Assembly (NCBI GenBank): GCA_003104905.1 | Contig: PQAS01000001.1 | Location: forward strand, 24,966-84,140 | From: Candidatus Methanoperedentaceae archaeon | GTDB taxonomy: Archaea > Halobacteriota > Methanosarcinia > Methanosarcinales > Methanoperedenaceae | Reading direction: 5' to 3' | Length of the DNA stretch: 59,175 nt | Shown here: positions 1 to 8,001 of the stretch, piece by piece | Numbering within the stretch: the first letter of the stretch is position 1 | Layout: every line of letters starts with the position of its first letter | The notes under the pieces: generated by a model | What the model was told of the DNA's origin: nothing | What the model saw: only the letters and a program-made list of their open reading frames with translations | Databases searched by the model: none | Position numbers and translations under genes: made by a program

Positions 1-1305
1 ATCAGCACAAGCACAAAGAGAGCACACAGCGAGACCCTCACAAGCCAGTGCGATACATGCCATAATGAAGGAACAGTTTCCAGCCTGGCGCAGGTAGACT
101 TCCACAACTCAAGCCTCAGGATTTCTGATATAAATAATTGCCTGGGCTGCCATACAACTTCTTCAGCAGATTTGGGATTACATTCCAATTTGAATGGCAC
201 AAGTGCAGTTGAAAACGGTGATTGCAAGACCTGTCATTATGGTCCGTTCCCGATGGTAAAAGGAGCAGTTAATAACAGCAATACATACTTCTGCGCTGAT
301 TGCCACACACTCGGAGGCAGTGGAACGAACATATCCAGCATAAAATTCACAGATAAGAAGCATGGTGTGGCTGCATGCATGGATTGCCATGTTGCAGACG
401 GCATATATCACCAGGGTAATCCTCGCGGCTCGGTGGCAAATACGACATATGTGAGCAGGTATCCCACAACCAATACCAATACCACGGATTGTGCTGACTG
501 CCATAGAGCGGCAAACCTTGATGATGCTCCATTTTATGCTCCCGGAGGCGGATCCCATATAGGTGAATCTTGCTCTGGTGGAGGATGTCATGGTCCAGCA
601 GGTACAGTTGTCCAGGTAGTCCATAATGTAAATCCAATGGACTCGCCCACCAAGAAACCCTATATATCAACACCCACTCTTGACCATTCGACGGTTGCCC
701 AGGGAACAGACGTAAATATCACTGTAACCGTCAACTTTACAGTTAACTATGGTAATGCATTGGTGGACGGAGCCCAATACCGTATCAACAATTCTGATAA
801 CACTCAGACAATACAATCCTGGACACCAATGATTGCCTCAGATGGTAACTTTAATTCGATACTGGAGGCTGCAACAGGAAGGATCAATACAAGTGCTCTT
901 TCCGGAATATACAATATTGAAGTAAAAGGCATGGGTGGAGGTCCTTCCCAGAATCCGCTGGAAAGATACTATCCCATGAATGGCGACGTGTCAATATCAC
1001 AGGTTATACCCCTGACAGTAGAGGCACCGCAAGGATATATCAATGGAACAGTGAAAAGCAATGGAGTTAATCTTTCAGGAGTAACCGTTTCCACATCAGG
1101 TGCAAGTGATGTCACGAAATCTGATGGAACATATTCACTGAAAGTGCCAGAGGGCACCTACAATGTTATAGCAAGCAAACAGCCCACGCACAACGATAAT
1201 ACAATAACGGCAATCGTTGTAACTCCGGGCAATGCTACCATCGTGGACGTAACGCTTGCCCAGAAGCCAACAGGAACGATAAGCGGCACAGTAACGAATA
1301 TTTAA
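1..1305 (+). CDS. Multihaem c-type cytochrome, 5'-truncated by window edge
   Basis: The reading frame is open from the first base, so the N-terminus lies outside the window and 434 residues are visible. Six canonical CxxCH haem motifs are seen (CDTCH, CLGCH, CKTCH, CADCH, CMDCH, CADCH), followed by an atypical CSGGGCH (CX4CH). A haem-free beta-rich region follows, then a carboxypeptidase-regulatory-like (peptidase-associated) domain over roughly the last 90 residues, ending in a short KPTGTISGTV tail. Covalent c-haems imply an exported protein, so it is probably an extracellular electron carrier. It is very similar along its length to the cytochrome at 19829-21268, with long identical blocks. 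A secreted subtilase follows about 100 bases downstream on the same strand. The redox partner and total haem count are unknown. Confidence 0.9.
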   Translation: MSTSTKRAHSETLTSQCDTCHNEGTVSSLAQVDFHNSSLRISDINNCLGCHTTSSADLGLHSNLNGTSAVENGDCKTCHYGPFPMVKGAVNNSNTYFCADCHTLGGSGTNISSIKFTDKKHGVAACMDCHVADGIYHQGNPRGSVANTTYVSRYPTTNTNTTDCADCHRAANLDDAPFYAPGGGSHIGESCSGGGCHGPAGTVVQVVHNVNPMDSPTKKPYISTPTLDHSTVAQGTDVNITVTVNFTVNYGNALVDGAQYRINNSDNTQTIQSWTPMIASDGNFNSILEAATGRINTSALSGIYNIEVKGMGGGPSQNPLERYYPMNGDVSISQVIPLTVEAPQGYINGTVKSNGVNLSGVTVSTSGASDVTKSDGTYSLKVPEGTYNVIASKQPTHNDNTITAIVVTPGNATIVDVTLAQKPTGTISGTVTNI

Positions 1306-1330
1306 AACCAAAACTGAAAAGATGTAATTG

Positions 1331-1379
1331 GAGCGAAATTTCGCTCTTATCAGGAACAGGATAATCCGTGTATCCTGTT
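1331..1379. repeat. Two short inverted repeats between cytochrome and subtilase genes
   Basis: Positions 1331-1346 form a perfect 16-base palindrome (GAGCGAAATTTCGCTC). Positions 1355-1362 and 1372-1379 form a second perfect stem (AACAGGAT/ATCCTGTT) with a 9-base loop. ATCCTGT recurs at about 1384. These could fold in the transcript as a processing site or terminator, or act as an operator for the downstream protease. No strong T-tract follows, so a terminator is not certain. Confidence 0.45.
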
Positions 1380-1408
1380 TCTATCCTGTCAATTAATGTC
1401 AGGTAAAT

Positions 1409-4255
1409 ATGAAAATAAAAAAAATTGTCAAACGATCAAAAGTACTTTATTTTTTATTAGTAATGACAATTCTAACTGCTGTAACATCAATTGTCACTGC
1501 GTCATCTGCCATTGAACATCAATCAAACGTGAATTATAGGATCGATGAACATCTCAGGGAAATCGTGAATAATCAAACATCAAATGAAATCATATCGGTC
1601 ATTATCATTTTAAAAGAACAGCCAGCTCATGATATAAGTTTAAAAGTTAAAAATGAATATAAAAAGCAATTTGAAGATATTACAGAGCCCGCAAAACCAA
1701 TTTACGGCAGGATAAAGCCTATTATCAAGAGTAAAAAAGGAAAAAATATTTCAGAACTTGTGGGTCTTGAGCAATCCCTTTTGACAGAAAAGGAAAAGGC
1801 CGTCCTGGGGAGAGTTGGAATGGATATCGAATCAAGAACAAGACAAATGAGACGGGAAATCCTTAATCAAACTATTCCTGCTGTAGAAGGAATACAGGCG
1901 CCATTAATAGCAGAGATCAAAGCAAAAGGCGGAAACATAAAATATAGCAGTAAGATATTAAATGCAATAGCCGCTGACATACCAATTTCCTATATTAGCG
2001 AGCTTTCCCAGGATCAGGGCGTCTATAAAATATACCATGATTATTTGCTAAACGCAAGTCTGGATACCAGCTCTCCGGCAATGGGTGCAAATACCTGGTG
2101 GAGTAATGGTTATAATGGTTCTGTTATGGATGCTGCTGTGGTTGATACAGGGATTGATGCGAGCCATCCGGCACTAGGTGTGGATTATGCAGGAGTGTTT
2201 CACATTAATGCATTGAAATATTATCGCTCAATATATGCAGATAATTCAACTGATCCTGATGATTTCATGGGTCATGGGACGCATGTGGCAGGAATTGTGG
2301 CGAGCAACGATTCCAGATACAGGGGTCCAGCCTATGGTATTGACAAACTAATTAATGCAAAGGCAGGCTGGAAAGGAACTGATGGAGGAGGATATATGCT
2401 CTGGAGCGATGCAATGCAGGCTTTTGACTGGTCTATTTTTGGAAATCCGGATGATGCAGATGTCATAAGCCTGAGCTTTGGGGGCGGAACGACCAGTGGA
2501 AATAGTGGATTTGAGCATTTCCTTGATGCAATAGTTTATGATCTTGACATCCAAGTTGTAGTAGCCAATGGGAACTCGGGGCCTGGAAGTAGCACAGTTG
2601 GTGAGCCAGCCGGGGCATTTAATATCCTGGCAGTAGGAAATGTAGATGACAGGAAAACAGTATCACGCGGCGATGACATGATTGTATATTCAAGCAGTAG
2701 AGGGCCAACTCTGGATGGGAGAACCAAACCGGATATTTCAGCGCCAGGAACGTCAATAATGTCCGCAAATAATAATTGGGAAACAGGGCCGGATTTTATT
2801 TCCCTGTCCGGTACAAGCATGGCAACACCCCAAATAACCGGAAGTGTTCTTTTGATCCTTGATTACAAGAATTTCAGGTGGCAGCCTGAAGCGATAAAGG
2901 CGCTTCTCTTAAATACCGCAGAGGATAAAGGGACTGCAGGTCCTGACAATGATTATGGATTCGGGTATGTAAATCTGTCAAACACATATATCCACAGGGA
3001 CGATCTTTCTACCGGATCTATCGGCGATTTACCAAACGGCAGCCGCTTCTACAAAGGTATTGCCAATAATGGTGATAGGGCTACCCTCGTCTGGAACAGG
3101 CATGTTACTTACAATGGCCCAAATTATCCGGTATCATATCCAGGTATTAGCGACCTTGATCTCCTCATGTATAATGAAGCGAACGGAGCAATAGTCTCGG
3201 CATCCACATCAAGATTAAACAATGTGGAACAGGTAAAGTCAAACGCAAATTATGGATCTGCAATACTTAAGATAGATCCTTATGGTACTTTTCCTTCAGG
3301 TATTACTTATGAAGAATATGCACTTGCTGCCGATGAGCAATTCACAAATGTAACCCCTCCGGCTCTTGGCCTTAATGTTTCAAATCAGCAAAACATAACC
3401 AGTGGTGGTAATTTTATCCTGAACGTGACAATCAACAATAGCGGAGAGATAAATGCTCAAGATGTCAATGCCAGCTTAAATCTGCCATCGGGATTCTTGA
3501 TCGTCTCCGGAGCAAATCCCCAGTCTATCGGAATAATAAATCCGGGGGGGTACAGGAACGCTTCATGGGTGATCAGAGCGCCTAATGTGGTCCCGGCAAC
3601 CCTATATACACTTAATGCCTACGCTAATTCGAATTCATATGGTGAATTGTATTCCGGAGGCGGCAATAACACAATTCTGGTACTGGCCGACATAACTCCT
3701 CCTGCCAGTGTTACATCCCTAATGAATATTAGTTATTCGAGAAATCATATCAACTGGACATGGACAGATCCGCAGGATACGGATTTTGCGAAAGTGGAGA
3801 TTTATATTAATGATGTCTACCAGCATGATGTTTTAAAAGGAATAAAGAGTTTTAATGCTACTGATCTTGAATCATGGACTTCTTATACAATATCTACCAG
3901 GACTGTGGACAGTAGTGGAAATATAAACACAACTTTTATTTCAAATACAGCTTCCACTGAACTCCCATTGGTAAGGTATATAAACGGCACTTTATTTGAT
4001 AGCATCAGTAATACAGGTATTTCAGGAGGTGTGGTTTCTACTAACACAAACCTTTCGACAATTACCAATGCAACCGGATTCTATTCGTTTAATGTTACCG
4101 AAGGTAACTATGAACTTACGGCGGGTTTGAACCCGACGTATTATACGAATAGTTCGATAATAGTCTCGACAATCGGGAGCTTTGAAGTGATGCAGGATAT
4201 TAAACTTGAGAAGAAGCCGACAGGAATAATAAGCGGCACAATAATGAATGCATGA
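1409..4255 (+). CDS. Secreted subtilisin-like serine protease (S8) with C-terminal adhesion-type domains
   Basis: This 948-residue protein starts with a basic stretch and a hydrophobic signal segment (about 10-32), followed by a long propeptide-like region. The S8 catalytic domain shows Asp246 (VVDTGID), His289 (GHGTHVAG), the oxyanion Asn389 (ANGNSG) and Ser470 (SGTSMATP), so it should be active. After it come a CARDB-like beta domain (about 650-750), a fibronectin-III-like domain (DITPPASVTSL, about 765-850) and a carboxypeptidase-regulatory-like domain to the end. It ends KKPTGIISGTI, nearly the same tail as the upstream cytochrome. Many N-x-S/T sequons fit a surface glycoprotein. The substrate is unknown. 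The position next to a multihaem cytochrome suggests processing or turnover of surface proteins, but that is inference. Confidence 0.93.
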   Translation: MKIKKIVKRSKVLYFLLVMTILTAVTSIVTASSAIEHQSNVNYRIDEHLREIVNNQTSNEIISVIIILKEQPAHDISLKVKNEYKKQFEDITEPAKPIYGRIKPIIKSKKGKNISELVGLEQSLLTEKEKAVLGRVGMDIESRTRQMRREILNQTIPAVEGIQAPLIAEIKAKGGNIKYSSKILNAIAADIPISYISELSQDQGVYKIYHDYLLNASLDTSSPAMGANTWWSNGYNGSVMDAAVVDTGIDASHPALGVDYAGVFHINALKYYRSIYADNSTDPDDFMGHGTHVAGIVASNDSRYRGPAYGIDKLINAKAGWKGTDGGGYMLWSDAMQAFDWSIFGNPDDADVISLSFGGGTTSGNSGFEHFLDAIVYDLDIQVVVANGNSGPGSSTVGEPAGAFNILAVGNVDDRKTVSRGDDMIVYSSSRGPTLDGRTKPDISAPGTSIMSANNNWETGPDFISLSGTSMATPQITGSVLLILDYKNFRWQPEAIKALLLNTAEDKGTAGPDNDYGFGYVNLSNTYIHRDDLSTGSIGDLPNGSRFYKGIANNGDRATLVWNRHVTYNGPNYPVSYPGISDLDLLMYNEANGAIVSASTSRLNNVEQVKSNANYGSAILKIDPYGTFPSGITYEEYALAADEQFTNVTPPALGLNVSNQQNITSGGNFILNVTINNSGEINAQDVNASLNLPSGFLIVSGANPQSIGIINPGGYRNASWVIRAPNVVPATLYTLNAYANSNSYGELYSGGGNNTILVLADITPPASVTSLMNISYSRNHINWTWTDPQDTDFAKVEIYINDVYQHDVLKGIKSFNATDLESWTSYTISTRTVDSSGNINTTFISNTASTELPLVRYINGTLFDSISNTGISGGVVSTNTNLSTITNATGFYSFNVTEGNYELTAGLNPTYYTNSSIIVSTIGSFEVMQDIKLEKKPTGIISGTIMNA

Positions 4256-4429
4256 TCTTTTTGCATACGTTAATTTCCTGACGCTTTTTTGTGTATGGAT
4301 ATTATCCGGGAATTTTACAATGGAATATCATAACCTTGTCCTTATTGTATAATTTAAAGACCAATTGTTACATAAAATTTATACCTTTTAATAACATGAC
4401 AACAGAATATAAAAAGAAAATCGATATCA

Positions 4430-5542
4430 ATGGATAAATTGAACGAAAATTATCGCGATCTTAAGACCCAATATTTCTCTTTGGGCGATATATTAGCGAT
4501 TGGGTTAATGATAGCGACAGGTTTGTATTTCATAATTACGTCAGCCTTAAAGATATCTGATTTGCTCTTTTTCAACATGAATTCCTTTGACCTGTTATTA
4601 AATATAATGGGTGCAGCGGCAGGTTTTGGTCTCATTTATGGAGCCTACAGGTTCGTGACCAAGTCGAATTATCTTAAATCAATTGTAGATGATCTATTCA
4701 TAGAAGCTCTCTATGATAGGTTGGATCCATTACTCAGTGAAATTGCACAGATTAGTGGAAGCTATGATGAACTCAGCGAGAGGGTTGAAGATTTAAATTA
4801 TAACGTGAACGATATCAGGAAAACCATAGAAGGCGGAAAAAGACAACCAGAAAATGATCTTATTCCTCTTCAATATGTTTTCAGGAATATTACTCATCAA
4901 TTCAATTATATTATGATGACCACGGTCACTCTTACAATATATCTGTTCATGTTCAATAACCCAAGCGCATTATTGCCCTATTTGAGCCCGATAGTATTTG
5001 TCTTATGGTGGGGGCTCATAACTACCCACAGTAATTTATGGGAAGAAACCAGGGCATGGTATTGGATTGCTATCCCAATTCTAATTGTTCCCATGTTTAG
5101 CGTAATATTCGCAGCTCTGTCTACTACAAATACCATGCTTTTATTGATGTATTTCGGTCTGGCTGTTTATATATTGTTATATTATGTATGGTGTGAACGC
5201 ACAACCAGAGGAATTATTCCATTTGGAATAGGTGAAAGAATACAAAACATCAAAAATATACTTAGATCTGAAGGTCAGGAGCAAAAAAAGGAGCCTGAAA
5301 AAAAACTCAATATTTTCCAGCCATACCATATAGGAATTATTTTGACAATCCTCTCTATTATTATATTTGCGATTTCAATGATCGGTTATCTAATTCAAAC
5401 CAAAATATTACAGGTTTCATGGCAGACATTCGGGCTTGATATTGTATGGCAATCCCAGTATTCCTATGGATTGATCGGCTTGGGCACGGTACTTTTAATT
5501 GCGGGTTATTTCTTTGTTATAAAATTCAGGAGACGTGAATGA
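4430..5542 (+). CDS. 8-TM membrane protein with cytoplasmic coiled coil, unknown function
   Basis: I do not recognise a family for this 370-residue protein. Two hydrophobic helices lie near residues 15-75. A hydrophilic segment (about 85-145) follows with heptad-like patterning (EIAQISGSYDELSERVEDLN) that predicts a coiled coil. About six more transmembrane helices follow, with a charged Lys/Glu-rich loop between helices 6 and 7. The stop overlaps the next start in an ATGA, so translation is probably coupled to the surface protein and the 6-haem cytochrome that follow. A membrane anchor or assembly platform for them is a plausible but untested role. Confidence 0.75.
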   Translation: MDKLNENYRDLKTQYFSLGDILAIGLMIATGLYFIITSALKISDLLFFNMNSFDLLLNIMGAAAGFGLIYGAYRFVTKSNYLKSIVDDLFIEALYDRLDPLLSEIAQISGSYDELSERVEDLNYNVNDIRKTIEGGKRQPENDLIPLQYVFRNITHQFNYIMMTTVTLTIYLFMFNNPSALLPYLSPIVFVLWWGLITTHSNLWEETRAWYWIAIPILIVPMFSVIFAALSTTNTMLLLMYFGLAVYILLYYVWCERTTRGIIPFGIGERIQNIKNILRSEGQEQKKEPEKKLNIFQPYHIGIILTILSIIIFAISMIGYLIQTKILQVSWQTFGLDIVWQSQYSYGLIGLGTVLLIAGYFFVIKFRRRE

Positions 5543-7356
5543 TAAGATTTAAGGTATTCACGGGGATAGTTTTTCTATTAATAATATTTATGCCGTTTGC
5601 CGGTGGAGTTTTTGAAGAGGATTGGGGAAAATATAAACGCATCGATGAAGGCAGCAGGGATGAAGAAGGAAGGGATATAACCCTTAGCTGGCTAAGGAAT
5701 AGTTATAGCAATCCTGATTTTAATTACACAGTGACTGCAAAAGATTTTGATGCTCAGGGGACTGTTGTTCTGGTTGTTACTTATAAAGGCAGGAATGAGA
5801 CATTTTTATTATCGGGTACATGGAATGAGAACCGGACAAAGATTATATTGCCAGGGCCCATCGAAGCTTTTGATAAGACCATGATAATAACCGCTCTTAA
5901 AATTACCGCTCCTGTGGGTGTTTTCACGTGTTGTCCCGAAGCTCAAATAAGAATCAATCTCATAAGGCCGGAACTTTTCCTTGAGTTTAATGAGGATACG
6001 ACGACAACCAACGATTACCGAGTAGTAAACCCATATGCTAATTGGAATATCTCTATTGATCGGGACAGTCCGTATAAAAGTCCTTTTGATAGCAGTATGG
6101 ATACCGAGACAAATACTATTGAGGAAAAATATAATGCATACAGGATCAATGATGAGATACCAATGGAAATAACTGTCACCAATTATGGAGATAATGAGTC
6201 CTATGATACACTGCTTTACATAGATATGGACGGACTGCTTTTCGAAGATGGAAAATCCATCTACCAGCTTCCTATCCTGGGTGGTGAAGAGCAGGCTGGT
6301 TTTTATGGACAGACAAATATTACTACAAAGCTTAGATTAAAATTCCCCCCACATCCTGACAAAATTAACTACACAGTCCATGCATATGTAAAAGGAGAAA
6401 ACAATAATGATGTTTATTATTACGATGATAAAAAAGTGATTAATCTCTTACCATCGGTCGGCCTTCAAAAATCAGTAACAGAAGAAAGTGTGTTGGTTGA
6501 CAGGAAAGATGTCGGAAGTATTTATCCTTCTATCGATTCTGATGAAATTACCCGATGGCTGCAAAGCGCGGATATTTTTGTGAGTCTTGGTGTTACCAAT
6601 TATCAGAATTATGAAATCAAAAATGTAAGCCTATACGATACCATCAACAGGCAATTTATCATTGAAAACAATTCATTGAACTGGACATTTGATCTAAAAC
6701 CGGGTGAGACAAAAGAATTTTCGTATAAAATTCTCACCAATCGCCCCGGTAGTTTTCCGCTTCCATCCGCTTTATTGACATATTATGATTTGAATATGAC
6801 CTGGAACCTTGTTTCTAATACCCCTTCCACTAAAGTCCATGGTCCATGCATACAAATATTCAAGAAACCGGATCAATCGGCAATAATTAAAGGGAATAAT
6901 ACCAACATAACAATTACGATGAGAAATAGCGGAGACATGCCTTCGAAGGTTGAAGTTAATGATTCTCTCCCTGAAAATTCAACTTTAGTAGAAGGGCAAA
7001 CAATTTATAAAGGATCCATTCTTCCCAAGGAATCCGTGGCATTTTCATATATTATCTCCATAGATTATGAGGGGCAGTTAGAACTTCCGGATCCGATACT
7101 TTATATAAATGGTAAAGAAAGCCCTGTTTGCGGAGAGCTTTCAAAGAGCAGTATCCTTGTACAAAGGTATACTGCTCCCAGGCCTGTAAGAACAATAGTT
7201 ATCAAACCCACAGAAACTCCGGTTGCAGTCAAGAATCCTGCCCAGGTTAAGGCAGAATTATTGGCAAAATACAACTGGCTTGAGGGAGTGATCCCGACAT
7301 TTATGCTTCTCCTTGCTATCACTGTTCTATTTATGCTTTACAGGAAAAATATATGA
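5539..7356 (+). CDS. Surface protein with CARDB/DUF11-like beta domains and C-terminal membrane anchor
   Basis: The 605-residue product has an N-terminal signal segment (FTGIVFLLIIFMPFAGGVF) and a C-terminal transmembrane helix followed by a basic end (LLLAITVLFMLYRKNI). It is therefore probably a type I protein with a large extracytoplasmic part. That part contains repeated beta-sandwich-like segments with phrases such as EITVTNYGDNESYDT and ITITMRNSGDMPSKVEV, typical of CARDB/DUF11 surface modules. There are many N-x-S/T sequons. Its start overlaps the upstream stop and its stop overlaps the next start, both as ATGA, so the three genes form a tight operon. It may scaffold the adjacent 6-haem cytochrome at the membrane; no enzyme motif is visible. 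Confidence 0.75.
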   Translation: MIRFKVFTGIVFLLIIFMPFAGGVFEEDWGKYKRIDEGSRDEEGRDITLSWLRNSYSNPDFNYTVTAKDFDAQGTVVLVVTYKGRNETFLLSGTWNENRTKIILPGPIEAFDKTMIITALKITAPVGVFTCCPEAQIRINLIRPELFLEFNEDTTTTNDYRVVNPYANWNISIDRDSPYKSPFDSSMDTETNTIEEKYNAYRINDEIPMEITVTNYGDNESYDTLLYIDMDGLLFEDGKSIYQLPILGGEEQAGFYGQTNITTKLRLKFPPHPDKINYTVHAYVKGENNNDVYYYDDKKVINLLPSVGLQKSVTEESVLVDRKDVGSIYPSIDSDEITRWLQSADIFVSLGVTNYQNYEIKNVSLYDTINRQFIIENNSLNWTFDLKPGETKEFSYKILTNRPGSFPLPSALLTYYDLNMTWNLVSNTPSTKVHGPCIQIFKKPDQSAIIKGNNTNITITMRNSGDMPSKVEVNDSLPENSTLVEGQTIYKGSILPKESVAFSYIISIDYEGQLELPDPILYINGKESPVCGELSKSSILVQRYTAPRPVRTIVIKPTETPVAVKNPAQVKAELLAKYNWLEGVIPTFMLLLAITVLFMLYRKNI

Positions 7357-7937
7357 GATTTAATAATAATAATATTTTAATATTGGTCATAGTTACTGCT
7401 TTATTTCTTGCTTTATTATTTCTTATTAACCAGGCAGGAAAAAGTATTGATTATGAAACGCAAATCCCTGCTAAGAATAAAACAAGAATAGCAGAACAAT
7501 CTATCAGTAGTTCAAATAGTAATTTTACTCTAATGGTACCTAAGGATGTTTGTGAAGGTTGTCATATGTCCGGCAAACCTTTTATTCCCCAGGCATTGAC
7601 TATAGGACCACATCAAAACGGCGGACAGTATTGCCTTTCATGCCATGTTATTTCCCATGAAAAACATCCTATGAATGATAATGTTACGTGTGAGAAATGT
7701 CATGGGACAGGGGCTACAAAACCTGTTTATACAAATGGATATATATCATGTAACGATTGCCATAATTATCCTGATCCCCTGCAGCCAAGTCAGGGAAACC
7801 TCATTACTATTCACAGGCAAAGGGGAATTTCCTGCAATACCTGCCATACCGACAGTTGCACAAAATGCCATTCTGAGGTAGGCACCAGCGAAAGATGGGT
7901 TAAACGAATGGATCATTTCAAGGTCGTTGCAAAGTGA
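7353..7937 (+). CDS. Membrane-anchored 6-haem c-type cytochrome
   Basis: This 194-residue protein begins with an uncleaved-looking signal anchor (ILILVIVTALFLALLFLI) and carries six CxxCH motifs between about residues 65 and 180: CEGCH, CLSCH, CEKCH, CNDCH, CNTCH and CTKCH. Many non-motif histidines can act as distal ligands. Size and layout resemble small NapC/NrfH- or Doxx-like electron-transfer cytochromes, but I cannot assign a family. It is the last gene of a three-gene operon with ATGA overlaps. The likely job is passing electrons from the membrane to the outside, together with the surface protein encoded just upstream. Confidence 0.88.
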   Translation: MRFNNNNILILVIVTALFLALLFLINQAGKSIDYETQIPAKNKTRIAEQSISSSNSNFTLMVPKDVCEGCHMSGKPFIPQALTIGPHQNGGQYCLSCHVISHEKHPMNDNVTCEKCHGTGATKPVYTNGYISCNDCHNYPDPLQPSQGNLITIHRQRGISCNTCHTDSCTKCHSEVGTSERWVKRMDHFKVVAK

Positions 7938-7964
7938 TTTAAGAACCCATTTTTTCCTTGACTT

Positions 7965-8001
7965 TACCATTTCGGCCAAAATGGTATTAATCATTTTTTT
8001 T
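7965..8001 (+). terminator. Hairpin plus T-run between convergent genes
   Basis: TACCATTT (7965-7972) and AAATGGTA (7979-7986) form a perfect 8-bp stem with a CGGCCA loop. A run of eight T follows at 7994-8001. It lies between the convergent cytochrome operon and the VWA operon and fits transcription ending for the plus-strand operon. The T-run is several bases away from the stem, which lowers confidence. Confidence 0.5.

Noticed and set aside
178-624. 148-codon minus-strand frame inside the left-edge cytochrome
   Set aside because: It is antisense to clear CxxCH motifs; its Cys/Met/Ile-rich sequence is the mirror of haem codons. The same false frame appears opposite the paralogue at 20135-20575.
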